Source: Phycisphaerae bacterium (GTDB lineage: Bacteria > Planctomycetota > Phycisphaerae > UBA1845 > PWPN01). Taken from it: DNA of 64,000 nucleotides. The notes beneath the pieces were generated by a model that was not told the DNA's origin, made no database searches, and saw only the letters and a program-made list of their open reading frames with translations. The DNA is taken from positions 1 through 64,000 of the forward strand of contig JAGNEZ010000025.1 in assembly GCA_018003015.1 (NCBI GenBank), written 5' to 3'. How positions within the stretch are numbered: the stretch's first letter is position 1; every line of letters begins with the position of its first letter. Positions 34,654 through 43,784 of this stretch are shown here, piece after piece. Made by a program: the position numbers and the translations under genes.

Positions 34654-34936
34654 GCTGCGCATCTCCTTCCGGCAAGGATGTTCCGGCCGGACCCCTGCGA
34701 TCACTCGCCGGGCCGAGCCCATCATGTGGGAAACCATGCTACGGCGGGAACGGCGAGCCGTCGAGTCTGACCCGCCGGCGCAAGCCTGGTCTTCGCGTGC
34801 CTTGACGCTCACTCCACGCCACGCTCTACTGGCTTCCAAGCCTCGCTCCGGCAGCGCCCTTCGTGGGACCGCTGGCGACAAGGCCCCCTGGCTGTAACCA
34901 TCGGCCAAACCCCAGGCAATCTCGAAAGGACGCTCC

Positions 34937-37900
34937 ATGAATACCCGCAGTGCTTTGACAGGCAGCCTCTCCGCCTTCTTGCTCGTGGCTTCGTGGGCTC
35001 CAGCCGTATCGGGCGCGGACTTCATCTGGATCGAGGGCGAGCAGACCAACACGGTCAATCTGAAGCCGGACATCAACGGGAGCGGGCGGCCGCAGCTCGT
35101 TTCCGACGGCCGGTGGCTGACCGTACACCTGGACCCGGGCGAGATCGAGAAGCAACTGCCTGCCGAGGGGGCGCTTCTCTCCTACGTGTTCACCGCGGAG
35201 CAACAGGCCGCCTACACCCTCTGGGGACGCATCGGCTACGAGTTCGCCCGATCGCCCTTCGACTGGCGGATCGATGGCGGCCAATGGAATCGAATCGCCC
35301 CGGACACCGTCACCACCGACCTGACCGAACTGAGCTTCTTCACCGAGGTCGCCTGGCTCAAGTTCGGGCCGCAGGACCTGGCCGCCGGCAACCACACGCT
35401 CGAGATTCGGATCCGGTCCCACAAGAACGGAAAGGGCGAGCTCCAGCGTGTACTCTTCGGGCTCGACGCCCTCTGCATCACCCGCGGTGAGTTCTTTCCC
35501 AACGGCAAGTTCAAACCGGGCCAGGAATGGCGCGACGAGCGCGACCGCAAGGCCGGCCAGACGGTGTTCGAGCTGCCCGAGGCTCCCAGGAACGGGGAGC
35601 AGACGGCCGTCGCCCTCAGCGGTTTGTGGGAGATCTGCCGGCACGACGAGGACCTGCCGGGCAAGGTGGCCGAGCCGATCAAGGAGCGGCCCGATCACCC
35701 GTTCTGGCGGGCCATCGAGGTCCCCGGCGACAAGAATTCGCTTCGCGAGGACATGATCTTCGCCCACCGCATCTGGTACCGCACTCGGGTCAACGTTCCC
35801 GAGTCTCAGAAAGGCCGGTCGTTCTACCTGCTCTTCCCGCAGAATAACCTCAACACCACGGTCTACGTCAACGGAGTGCTCTGCGGTTTCGCCAAGCACC
35901 CCTACGCCCGCTTCCAGATCGATGTCACGAGAGGCGTCAAGACCGGCATCAACGAGGTCTGGGTCGGCATCCGCGACGCGTGGTACGGCTACACCGCCAG
36001 CCCGACGAACCCGATGAAGCTGCGGCGGGCGTTCAATTTGCCACTGCAGTTCTCGCGCAATGGCTTCCAGGACTTGTCCTATCCGGTCTGGGCCGCGTTC
36101 CAGTCAGGGATTCTGGTGACGCCGTCGCTGGTCTCGGCCGGCCCGGCCTACGTCTCCGATGTCTTCTGCAAGCCCTCGGTCGCCAAGATGGAATTGGCCC
36201 TGGAGGTGACGGTGAGCAATCCGTCGGCCGGGGACATCGCCGGCCAGGTGGTGTGCGAGGCCGTCGAAGCCAAGAGCGGCGCGGTGGCCAAGACCTTCGC
36301 TCCGCTGCCCTTCCACGCGCCGGCCGGCAAGGAACAGGTGCTGCAGACAGTGGAAAAATGGGAGAAGCCCAAGCTCTGGTGGCCGGACGAGCCGAACATG
36401 TACGTGCTGCGAGCGACCGTCAGGATCGGCGATGCGGCGGCCGACGTGGCCAAGACCTCGTTCGGCTTCCGTGAGTGGGGCGTGGACGGTAAGCACTTCA
36501 CGCTCAACGGATATGTTTGGCACGGCTGGAACATGGGCATTCCCGGGACCACGAAGGAGGAGTACCTGGCGAGCTACCGCAAGCTGCACCAGACACAGAT
36601 GCGCATGGCCGGCGCCGCCCAGGGTGGCAACCGCCCGTTTTTCGGCATGTCCCCGGACGAGGCCCTCGATTGGTGCGATCAGAACGGTGTGGTCGTCCGC
36701 CGCTGCGGCCCGCTGGACGGCGAGGCCATCGGCTACTTCGCGGTCGAAAACGACCCGGAACTGCGGAAGCTGCACAACTCCGAGATCAAGATGGACCTGC
36801 TGAACGAGTGGCGTGAGCAGATGGTCGCCCAGGTCAAGGGTGAGCGGAATCACCCCTCGGTTCAAATCTGGTCGATCGAAAACGAGTGGCTGTACATCAA
36901 CTGCATCAACCTCTACGGTGGGCTGATGGACCAATTCGAGGCCCAGACCTACAAGACGGCCGAGGCGGTGAAGGCGGTCGATCCGACCCGCCCGACCATG
37001 GCGGACGGCGGCGGGGCGGGCAAGGCCCAGGGCATGCCCGTGCACGGCGATCATTATGTGGCCGACGCCGACCTCACCCGCTATCCCGCCCTGGCCTATG
37101 CGGCCAATGTCACCGGCGGCGGGCGCGGGCGATGGACCTGGGATCAGAAGCGGCCGCGGTATCTCGGCGAGGACTTCTACTACACCGGGAACCACCCCGA
37201 GCTGTCAACCGTCGGCGGCGAGGTCGCGTTCGGCGGCAAGAGCGTCACGCTCCAGGCCTGCGGGCTCATGCTCCAGATCCTCCAGCAGGGCTACCGCTGG
37301 GCGGACTTCGGGGCGTGGAACTTCTACTGCGGCGAGAACGACGCGGATAACTCTCAATGGAAGTATATGGCTCCACGGGTGGTCCTCTGCCGGCAGTGGG
37401 ACTGGTCGTTCGCCTCCGGACAGCAGGTCAAGCGGACCTTGGCCATCTTCAACGACACCCACGACGCCGACCCGATCGAGTTCGCGTGGAATCTGGAGAT
37501 CGCCGGCCGGCCTATCGCGGGGGCGAAGAAGGAGTACGCCGTCACCCCGGGCGGGCGGGCCGAGTTCGAGTTGACCCTGCCGATGCCCAAGATCGATGCC
37601 CGCCAGGAGGGGCGTTTCACGCTCACGCTCTCCGTCAAGGGGACCGAGGTGTGGTCGGACAGCGAGGCGGCCTCGGTATTGCCCCCACCTGCGGTGAGCA
37701 AGGACGTAGCGTCGTTGGGTGCGAACGGCCTGTGCGTCTACGACCCGGCGGGATCGGTCAGGGCGTTCCTCACCGCTCGCGGCATCGCCTTCAGCACGCT
37801 CAAGGACCTCAGGAAGCTGCCCGATTCCGCGAAGGTCCTGCTGATTGGCAAGGATGCCCTGGATCCCGCCGAGAGCACGTCGAGCCTGCTGGCCGCCTGG

Positions 37901-39994
37901 GCCTCCGCCGGCCGATGTGTCATCGCCCTCGAGCAGGACAACCCGCTCAAATACCAGGCCATCCCCGCCGAGATGGACGCTGCCACCAACGAGGGGCGGG
38001 TCGCATTCGCTGAGGACCCCGGCCACCCGGTCTTTGCCGGCCTCGCCCAGAAGGACTTCTTCACCTGGTCACCGGACGAAATCATCTTTCGCAACACCTA
38101 CAAGAAACCGGTCCGCGGAGCCAAGAGCCTCATCCAGTGCGGCCAGCTGCTCGCGAACTCGGGGCTGGTCGAGGTCCCCGCGGGCAAGGGTCTGCTGCTG
38201 CTGAGCCAGATCGTGATCGGCGAGAAGCTGGCCGACAATATCGTCGCCCAGACGCTGCTGGAGAACTTGCTCGCCTATGGTGCGGCCTACAAGCAGGTCT
38301 TCCATCCGGTTGCCGCGGTGGTCGGCGAGGGCACACAGTTGGCCCGGGCACTCGACGCCATGGGTCTTCAGTACACCCGGACGGCCGATCCCCTGGCCGC
38401 CCTGACCACCCCGGGCGGGGTCGCGGTGATCGATGCCAGCCCCGCCAACCTCAAGGCCCTGGCCGACAACCTGGCCGCAGTGGAGCAGTTGACCGGCAGC
38501 GGCGGCTTCATCATCTTCAATGGCCTGGGGCCCGAGGGGCTGGACAGCTACAACAGGATCGTCGGCTTCGAGCACATGATCCGGCCGTTCAAGCGTGAGC
38601 GGGTAGTCTTCCCGGCCGTCCGCGACCCACTCACCAGCGGTCTGACCACCGGCGACGTGGCCCTGTACTCGTCGCAGAGGATCTTCTCCTGGACGGAGGG
38701 CAACTACGTCGTGTCCGACGCCTTCAGCTACGTCGTGGATTACGACGAGGTGGCTCCTTTCGGCCAGTCGCCGTTCTTCGCCTACGACAACATTGTCAAC
38801 GGCTTCACCAACGCCGACGGTTGGCCGCTGATCATCAACTTCGAACTGAACAAGGACAACTCGCCGTTCGACGTGCCGATCACACTGCCCAAGGCCCAGA
38901 CCATCGCCGAGTTCACCTGGATCGGGAACACCAACTACTACCCGCAGACCAAGGTGAACCTGATCTTCGACGGCGACAAGGCGAGCATGGTCTCGTACGA
39001 CGTGAAGCCGACCGGCGATCCGCAGACGCTGCCGGTCAACCCGCCGCGCATCGCGAAGCAGATCACCGTGCAGATCGCCGGCTGGCAGGAGAAAGCCGGC
39101 TCGCGGCCGCTGATCGGGATCGACAACATCTTCTTCAAGGCCGCGCGCCCAGCCGAATTCCGCGAGAAGGTCAAGCCGATGCTCAATGTCGGCGGCATGG
39201 TGCATTACATCCGCGGGCCAGGCGGCATCGTGCTGTGCAACCTCAAGTTCCAGGACAAAGAGGAGGTCCCCGCCAACGCGGTCAAAAAGCAGAACATTCT
39301 GGCGACGATCCTGCGCAATCTCAAGGCCCCGTTTGCCGGCGGCAAGTCGATCATCGCGGGTGCCGGCCTGGACTATCAGCCCATCGATCTGGCCAAGCAG
39401 GCCACGCAGTACCGGGACGAAAAGGGCTGGTTCGGCGACAAGAACTTCACCTTCCGCGACATGCCGGTTGGCAAGCAGACCATGGGCGGCGTGCTCTTCG
39501 ACATCTACGAGTTCCCCACCTCGCCAGTGCCGACGGTCATCATGCTGGAAGGCTCAGGCGTACCCAACCAGTTGCCGAAGGAGGTCCGGGGGATTCCGGT
39601 CAACCGCAAGGCGGATGCCCTGTTCTTCCTGCAGGCCGCGAGAATCGACCAGCGCACCAACGACCAGCAGCGCCGTGATAAGAAGCATTTCGAACTGTTC
39701 CGATACGTGATCCGCTACGCGGACGGCAAGACGGAGCAGGTCCCGGTGTACTCCGAGATCGACGTCGAGGACTACAAGCAGGAGGGCAGTCCCAAGGCCG
39801 TCCCGGGCGCTCAGATCGCCTGGACCCGGCAATACCCCAACTCGTCCTTCTGGGCGGTCGCCTACAGCAAGCAGTGGAACAACCCCCGGCCGGACGCGGC
39901 CATCTCGACGCTCGACGTGGAGTACCCGAAGGAGCGTCGCGGTGTGCCCGCGATCCTGGCGATCACGGCGGCATCAGCGGTGGAGAGCAAGTGA
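34937..39994 (+). CDS. giant exported glycoside hydrolase family 2-like enzyme
   Basis: A 1685-residue exported protein (signal LSAFLLVASWAPAVSG). Residues 30-180 are a carbohydrate-binding-like beta domain. About 220-365 is the GH2 sugar-binding jelly roll (WRAIEVPGDKNS, FYLLFPQNNLNTTVYVNGV), and the GH2 immunoglobulin-like domain follows. The TIM barrel at about 500-830 has the acid/base pair Asn649-Glu650 in SIENEW; Glu745 in RYLGED is a candidate nucleophile. The remaining 850 residues contain a Rossmann-like/GATase-like segment (about 920-1220) and a C-terminal beta domain. It is two to three times larger than a standard beta-galactosidase. Substrate unknown. GAAAGGA precedes the ATG. 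Confidence 0.85.
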   Translation: MNTRSALTGSLSAFLLVASWAPAVSGADFIWIEGEQTNTVNLKPDINGSGRPQLVSDGRWLTVHLDPGEIEKQLPAEGALLSYVFTAEQQAAYTLWGRIGYEFARSPFDWRIDGGQWNRIAPDTVTTDLTELSFFTEVAWLKFGPQDLAAGNHTLEIRIRSHKNGKGELQRVLFGLDALCITRGEFFPNGKFKPGQEWRDERDRKAGQTVFELPEAPRNGEQTAVALSGLWEICRHDEDLPGKVAEPIKERPDHPFWRAIEVPGDKNSLREDMIFAHRIWYRTRVNVPESQKGRSFYLLFPQNNLNTTVYVNGVLCGFAKHPYARFQIDVTRGVKTGINEVWVGIRDAWYGYTASPTNPMKLRRAFNLPLQFSRNGFQDLSYPVWAAFQSGILVTPSLVSAGPAYVSDVFCKPSVAKMELALEVTVSNPSAGDIAGQVVCEAVEAKSGAVAKTFAPLPFHAPAGKEQVLQTVEKWEKPKLWWPDEPNMYVLRATVRIGDAAADVAKTSFGFREWGVDGKHFTLNGYVWHGWNMGIPGTTKEEYLASYRKLHQTQMRMAGAAQGGNRPFFGMSPDEALDWCDQNGVVVRRCGPLDGEAIGYFAVENDPELRKLHNSEIKMDLLNEWREQMVAQVKGERNHPSVQIWSIENEWLYINCINLYGGLMDQFEAQTYKTAEAVKAVDPTRPTMADGGGAGKAQGMPVHGDHYVADADLTRYPALAYAANVTGGGRGRWTWDQKRPRYLGEDFYYTGNHPELSTVGGEVAFGGKSVTLQACGLMLQILQQGYRWADFGAWNFYCGENDADNSQWKYMAPRVVLCRQWDWSFASGQQVKRTLAIFNDTHDADPIEFAWNLEIAGRPIAGAKKEYAVTPGGRAEFELTLPMPKIDARQEGRFTLTLSVKGTEVWSDSEAASVLPPPAVSKDVASLGANGLCVYDPAGSVRAFLTARGIAFSTLKDLRKLPDSAKVLLIGKDALDPAESTSSLLAAWASAGRCVIALEQDNPLKYQAIPAEMDAATNEGRVAFAEDPGHPVFAGLAQKDFFTWSPDEIIFRNTYKKPVRGAKSLIQCGQLLANSGLVEVPAGKGLLLLSQIVIGEKLADNIVAQTLLENLLAYGAAYKQVFHPVAAVVGEGTQLARALDAMGLQYTRTADPLAALTTPGGVAVIDASPANLKALADNLAAVEQLTGSGGFIIFNGLGPEGLDSYNRIVGFEHMIRPFKRERVVFPAVRDPLTSGLTTGDVALYSSQRIFSWTEGNYVVSDAFSYVVDYDEVAPFGQSPFFAYDNIVNGFTNADGWPLIINFELNKDNSPFDVPITLPKAQTIAEFTWIGNTNYYPQTKVNLIFDGDKASMVSYDVKPTGDPQTLPVNPPRIAKQITVQIAGWQEKAGSRPLIGIDNIFFKAARPAEFREKVKPMLNVGGMVHYIRGPGGIVLCNLKFQDKEEVPANAVKKQNILATILRNLKAPFAGGKSIIAGAGLDYQPIDLAKQATQYRDEKGWFGDKNFTFRDMPVGKQTMGGVLFDIYEFPTSPVPTVIMLEGSGVPNQLPKEVRGIPVNRKADALFFLQAARIDQRTNDQQRRDKKHFELFRYVIRYADGKTEQVPVYSEIDVEDYKQEGSPKAVPGAQIAWTRQYPNSSFWAVAYSKQWNNPRPDAAISTLDVEYPKERRGVPAILAITAASAVESK

Positions 39995-40290
39995 ATCATG
40001 CGCCACCACAGCAACAGGACGTCCCCAACACCGGCGACGCCCTCATCGATGAAGTCCGGCGGCTACGGCGAGAAGTCTGCAGCCAGTGTAGCAACGATGT
40101 GGACCGACGCTGCGACCATTTGCTGGAGGTCCAGCAGGACTATGCAGCCCGCCGTGGCCCGTTCGCGGCGGTGAACCACGAGGCGGCCGCCGCAGTAGCA
40201 GCAAACTGGGGCGAGCAACACGTTCGTGAAGCAGCACCATCGAACCCGGGCCAGCACCTGGACGGCGCCAACCGGGCAGGGTCCGGTTGA
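39991..40290 (+). CDS. small conserved-looking protein overlapping the GH2-like stop
   Basis: A 99-residue frame from a GTG that overlaps the GH2-like stop (GTGA). Residues 16-50 read DALIDEVRRLRREVCSQC and NDVDRRCDHLLEVQQDY, a helical pattern (DALIDEVRxxRRxx...ND) that I recognise from short planctomycete and cyanobacterial proteins of unknown function, some linked to toxin-antitoxin-like loci. The C-terminal half is low complexity. Family assignment is from memory of the motif; homology should be regarded as tentative. Confidence 0.45.
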   Translation: MNHAPPQQQDVPNTGDALIDEVRRLRREVCSQCSNDVDRRCDHLLEVQQDYAARRGPFAAVNHEAAAAVAANWGEQHVREAAPSNPGQHLDGANRAGSG

Positions 40291-40306
40291 TTCGCAGTAT
40301 TCTCGT

Positions 40307-43300
40307 CTACTTCACCTCAACGCTGGCCGCACTCTCCAGCCGCACCGGTCCGATCAACCCTGACTCGCGCGGCGCCTCGTCCTTCTTCCACAGCCGCCAG
40401 CTGGTGAAGGTGTACCGGCCGGTTGGGCTCGGCTTGCCCTCTTGGAGCCACTTGGGCCATGCCTTGAGCGTGCCGTCCGGATTGCGGGCGCTGTCCTCGG
40501 GCAGTTGCTCGTCGCCGATCATGCGGTTGATCCACAGGTTGACCACTCTGACCTCCAGGGTATTCTCACCGGCCTTCGCGACCTCGCTGATATCCACGCG
40601 ATACGGCGGCTTCCAGAGCGTGCCGAGCGACTTGCCGTTCAACGTGACCTCGGCCATGACCGCCACCTTGCCGAGATCAAGGTGCAACCGGCGATCCTTG
40701 GCGAGCAGATCGGCCGGGACGGTAAACGTCTTGGCGTAGGTGGCCGTCCCGGAGAAGTACTTGATCCCGGCATCGCTGTTGTCCGTCCAGGACGCGAGCT
40801 TGTCCAGCGTCACCTTCTCGGGCGGGCCCCACTTCGGCGGGAAGCGGAGCTCCCACGGCCCGGCGATCTGCTGAGCCACCGGCAACGCGGGAACCGTCAC
40901 CTGCCTTGTGGCACCGGACGCGGTCTTGATCTCGTACTTGCCCGGCTGCCAGGCCTCCGCCTTCAAACCACCGTCCACCCCGGCAGCCAACGTGATGATC
41001 TTCTGCGAGGCGGGAGCTGGCGGAGCCAGATCGATCAGCTGGGGATCGGTGCCTGTCGCGGTGTATGACTCGTCGCCGGCCGTGCAGTCTACGACCAGCG
41101 TCTTGACCACGCCGAACGCCGGATCATCGCCCTCGGCCATGCGGGCCACGACGAAGCTGGTTTGGCCGGCGTCCACCAGCTTCTGGGCCTTGGCGGTCAC
41201 GTCACGGGTCCGGGCGGCGTCGCCGGGCGGTCCATAGTGAGCCTTCGTGACGACGATCCTCTTCGGCGGAACGGTCGCCAGCGAGATGATCGGTTTGCCG
41301 TCGCGCGAGACGGCCACCGCGGCATCGCCCTTCTGAGCGGCCTTGCGGAACACCACAAACACCGATCCGCTCGGTCCCAGGGGCAGCAAAACGCGCGTGC
41401 CCCCATCAACCTCGGTGAAGACCGAAGCTGATTCGATCCGGCCGGAGTCCGGCCACCAGAGCTCCGGCGCCTTGCCCTTCACCCGGAACGTGCCGGTAAC
41501 CGCCACATCGCGCGGGTGGGCGTTGGCGACGAAGTAGATATCCGTCTCGTCGGCGGCACGATGGATGTACCGGATCCCTGGCCCGCCGATGAAGTCCGGG
41601 GCCACGCCGTCCGCGGCCAGCACCTGGTCGGGGGCCATGCCCCACACCGCGCGGCCCTTGCCGTGGTGATGCTCCTTGACTGTGGTCCCGCTGCCGTCGC
41701 CCCACAGCTCATCCGCCAGGCGCTTCAGCTCGCCGTCGCATGCCGGGTAGTCGGTCAGACCCGGCGTCTTCGGCGGGCGCGGCCCGACGACGGTTGCGCC
41801 TGCCTGAACCAGTTCGCTGATCTTGCCCAGGAGCTTGACGGTCATCGGCTGCCCGTCGGGCAGAACCAGTGCCCGGTAGCTCATCCCATCCGGCAGCACG
41901 ATCCGCCCGTTCTTGACGGCCATACGCGTGAGCACGGCCTCGGCGGAACAGCCGTCGTAGTCATAAGAAGAAGGAGCATGCCCGGCGAGTCCCTGCGGCG
42001 ACGCCTCCGGCTGCAGGTAACACAGGTCGGCCACGAACAGCCCCTGCCGAAGGAGGAACTGGCACCGGGCCAGATACTGGTGCCACGCCGGCGTCCAGTC
42101 CCACCAGGTCGAGGTCCGCTCGTAATGAAGCCCCCACGGACCCATGGTCATGCCCGGCACGCGATCAAGCCACGGCTGCATAGCGTAACGATGGAACACA
42201 AACCGGCTGATGCCGTCGCAGAAGGCGCGATCGCCCAGGGCCTTGATCGAGCCCGGCCACTCCTGCCATCGCTCGCTGTCGTTAGCGGTGAAGGCTTCCG
42301 CGCCGAGGATCGGCTTGCCGTAAATGTGGGCGGCCGAGGCCATTTCCTTGATCGTGTTGAACGCCCCCCCGCCAATCCAGAACTCGCACATCGGCTCATC
42401 GGCCCGCCCCGCGTAGGGAAGGTCGTCGGTCGGCCCGCCGTAGGCCTCGATGGACAGCTTGAGCCCGTGCTTCCGGGCGAGCGTCCGCATGTGGTCCGCG
42501 TAGTTCTCGACAACCAGGTCGGAGATGGTCTGCCGCAGATCCCACAGGAATCGCTCGGAGATCTCCAGGCTGTCAATCACGCGCCCTCCGTAGGTCGGCA
42601 GGAACGGCATCATGTCGTAGCCGCGGCGGGCCTTGAACTCCTCCCGCATGCGGGCGGTCCAGTTCTGTGAGCCATTCTCCCAGCTGTCGATGTGGGTGGT
42701 CACCAGGGTCTTGCCGGCCGCCGGCCCCACGTCCGCGATCAGCTTGGCCATCATGCCGGCGAATGCCGCCTCGATCCCCTCCTTGCTGAGCTTGTCGCAT
42801 TCCAGCCCGCGCCCGGTGGCCGGCGCGGGCGCATTCTCGACACCGGTGCAGGTGTGGCCGTAGCGGACAATCGTCCACTTGCCCGCGGGCACGTCCCAGG
42901 CGAGCTTGCCGCCCCTGTCCATCCTGGCGGTCAGATCAACGATGCGCTTGCGATGGATGACCATCTCGGCGGGCAGGTCCTTGACGACCGCCGGCCCCAC
43001 CCCACCGACCTCATAGCCGGCCTTGACCTGGATGCCCTCAATGCGATACGCCCCCGTGGCCGGAAACGCGAGCACGGCGATGTCGCGATAGTAGCCGGCC
43101 ACGGCCTTCGGCTGGGCGAGCAGGCCTTCGAACACCTTCCCGCCTTCGACGTCCACCTCGGTCCAGACCACCTTCTGCATGGCCTGCTCCGGTCGGATCC
43201 ACGGCCCGCCGCTGCCGTTCCACCCGGCGTCGTCGTTCATATTCACTTCAAGCCCCAGCCGCTCGGCCTCGGCTACCACGAACTTGAACAGCTCGCGCCA

Positions 43301-43600
43301 CTTCGGGCTCATGAAGTCGATCGGCCCGACCGGCGCCCCCTGGTCCACTTCCATGATCAGCACGCCGCCAATTCCCACCCGCTTCATGGCCTCGAGATCA
43401 GCGGTGATCCCTTCCGGGGTGATATTGCCATTCAGCCAGAACCAGTACACCCATGGCCGAGCGGAATCCGGCGGGCGCAGGAAACCCTGCTCGATGTCCG
43501 CCCCCGTCTGGGCGACGGCGACACCGGCGACAAGAACGAAGGCCAGCAGTGATCCGGCCAACTTGACCGCACCAGCGGCAAACAGGCTTCGACTTCCCAT
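40307..43600 (-). CDS. exported GH106-type glycoside hydrolase (alpha-L-rhamnosidase-like)
   Basis: A 1097-residue protein with a signal peptide (LLAFVLVAGVAVAQT). The N-terminal catalytic region has WVYWFWLNGNITPEGITADL, IGGVLIMEVDQG, EVNMNDDAGWNGSGGPWI and THIDSWENGSQNW, the pattern of GH106. A beta-rich middle follows. The C-terminus has a galactose-binding-like domain (about 930-1060; YFSGTATYAKTFTVPADLL, LDLGKVAVMAEVTLNGK), as in GH2/GH106 enzymes. GH106 removes terminal alpha-L-rhamnose from pectic or microbial glycans; substrate inferred from family. AAAGGGAG lies before the ATG. It is convergent with the GH2-like gene. Confidence 0.85.
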   Translation of the reverse strand: MGSRSLFAAGAVKLAGSLLAFVLVAGVAVAQTGADIEQGFLRPPDSARPWVYWFWLNGNITPEGITADLEAMKRVGIGGVLIMEVDQGAPVGPIDFMSPKWRELFKFVVAEAERLGLEVNMNDDAGWNGSGGPWIRPEQAMQKVVWTEVDVEGGKVFEGLLAQPKAVAGYYRDIAVLAFPATGAYRIEGIQVKAGYEVGGVGPAVVKDLPAEMVIHRKRIVDLTARMDRGGKLAWDVPAGKWTIVRYGHTCTGVENAPAPATGRGLECDKLSKEGIEAAFAGMMAKLIADVGPAAGKTLVTTHIDSWENGSQNWTARMREEFKARRGYDMMPFLPTYGGRVIDSLEISERFLWDLRQTISDLVVENYADHMRTLARKHGLKLSIEAYGGPTDDLPYAGRADEPMCEFWIGGGAFNTIKEMASAAHIYGKPILGAEAFTANDSERWQEWPGSIKALGDRAFCDGISRFVFHRYAMQPWLDRVPGMTMGPWGLHYERTSTWWDWTPAWHQYLARCQFLLRQGLFVADLCYLQPEASPQGLAGHAPSSYDYDGCSAEAVLTRMAVKNGRIVLPDGMSYRALVLPDGQPMTVKLLGKISELVQAGATVVGPRPPKTPGLTDYPACDGELKRLADELWGDGSGTTVKEHHHGKGRAVWGMAPDQVLAADGVAPDFIGGPGIRYIHRAADETDIYFVANAHPRDVAVTGTFRVKGKAPELWWPDSGRIESASVFTEVDGGTRVLLPLGPSGSVFVVFRKAAQKGDAAVAVSRDGKPIISLATVPPKRIVVTKAHYGPPGDAARTRDVTAKAQKLVDAGQTSFVVARMAEGDDPAFGVVKTLVVDCTAGDESYTATGTDPQLIDLAPPAPASQKIITLAAGVDGGLKAEAWQPGKYEIKTASGATRQVTVPALPVAQQIAGPWELRFPPKWGPPEKVTLDKLASWTDNSDAGIKYFSGTATYAKTFTVPADLLAKDRRLHLDLGKVAVMAEVTLNGKSLGTLWKPPYRVDISEVAKAGENTLEVRVVNLWINRMIGDEQLPEDSARNPDGTLKAWPKWLQEGKPSPTGRYTFTSWRLWKKDEAPRESGLIGPVRLESAASVEVK

Positions 43601-43784
43601 GCTCGCGCTCCCTTTGGACTGAGTTTGACCAGGTGGTGGAAGCAGCCGTACGGCGTCCACGCTCCAGAAGGTAGCCGAGCCCGAGACCGGGTGCAATCGC
43701 CGACGACTCGGACGTCGCTCGTGCAAGCCGCGAGCGGCTACACCCGAGCCGTGAACCAGGGATGGATCGTCTGGCAAACACCAC

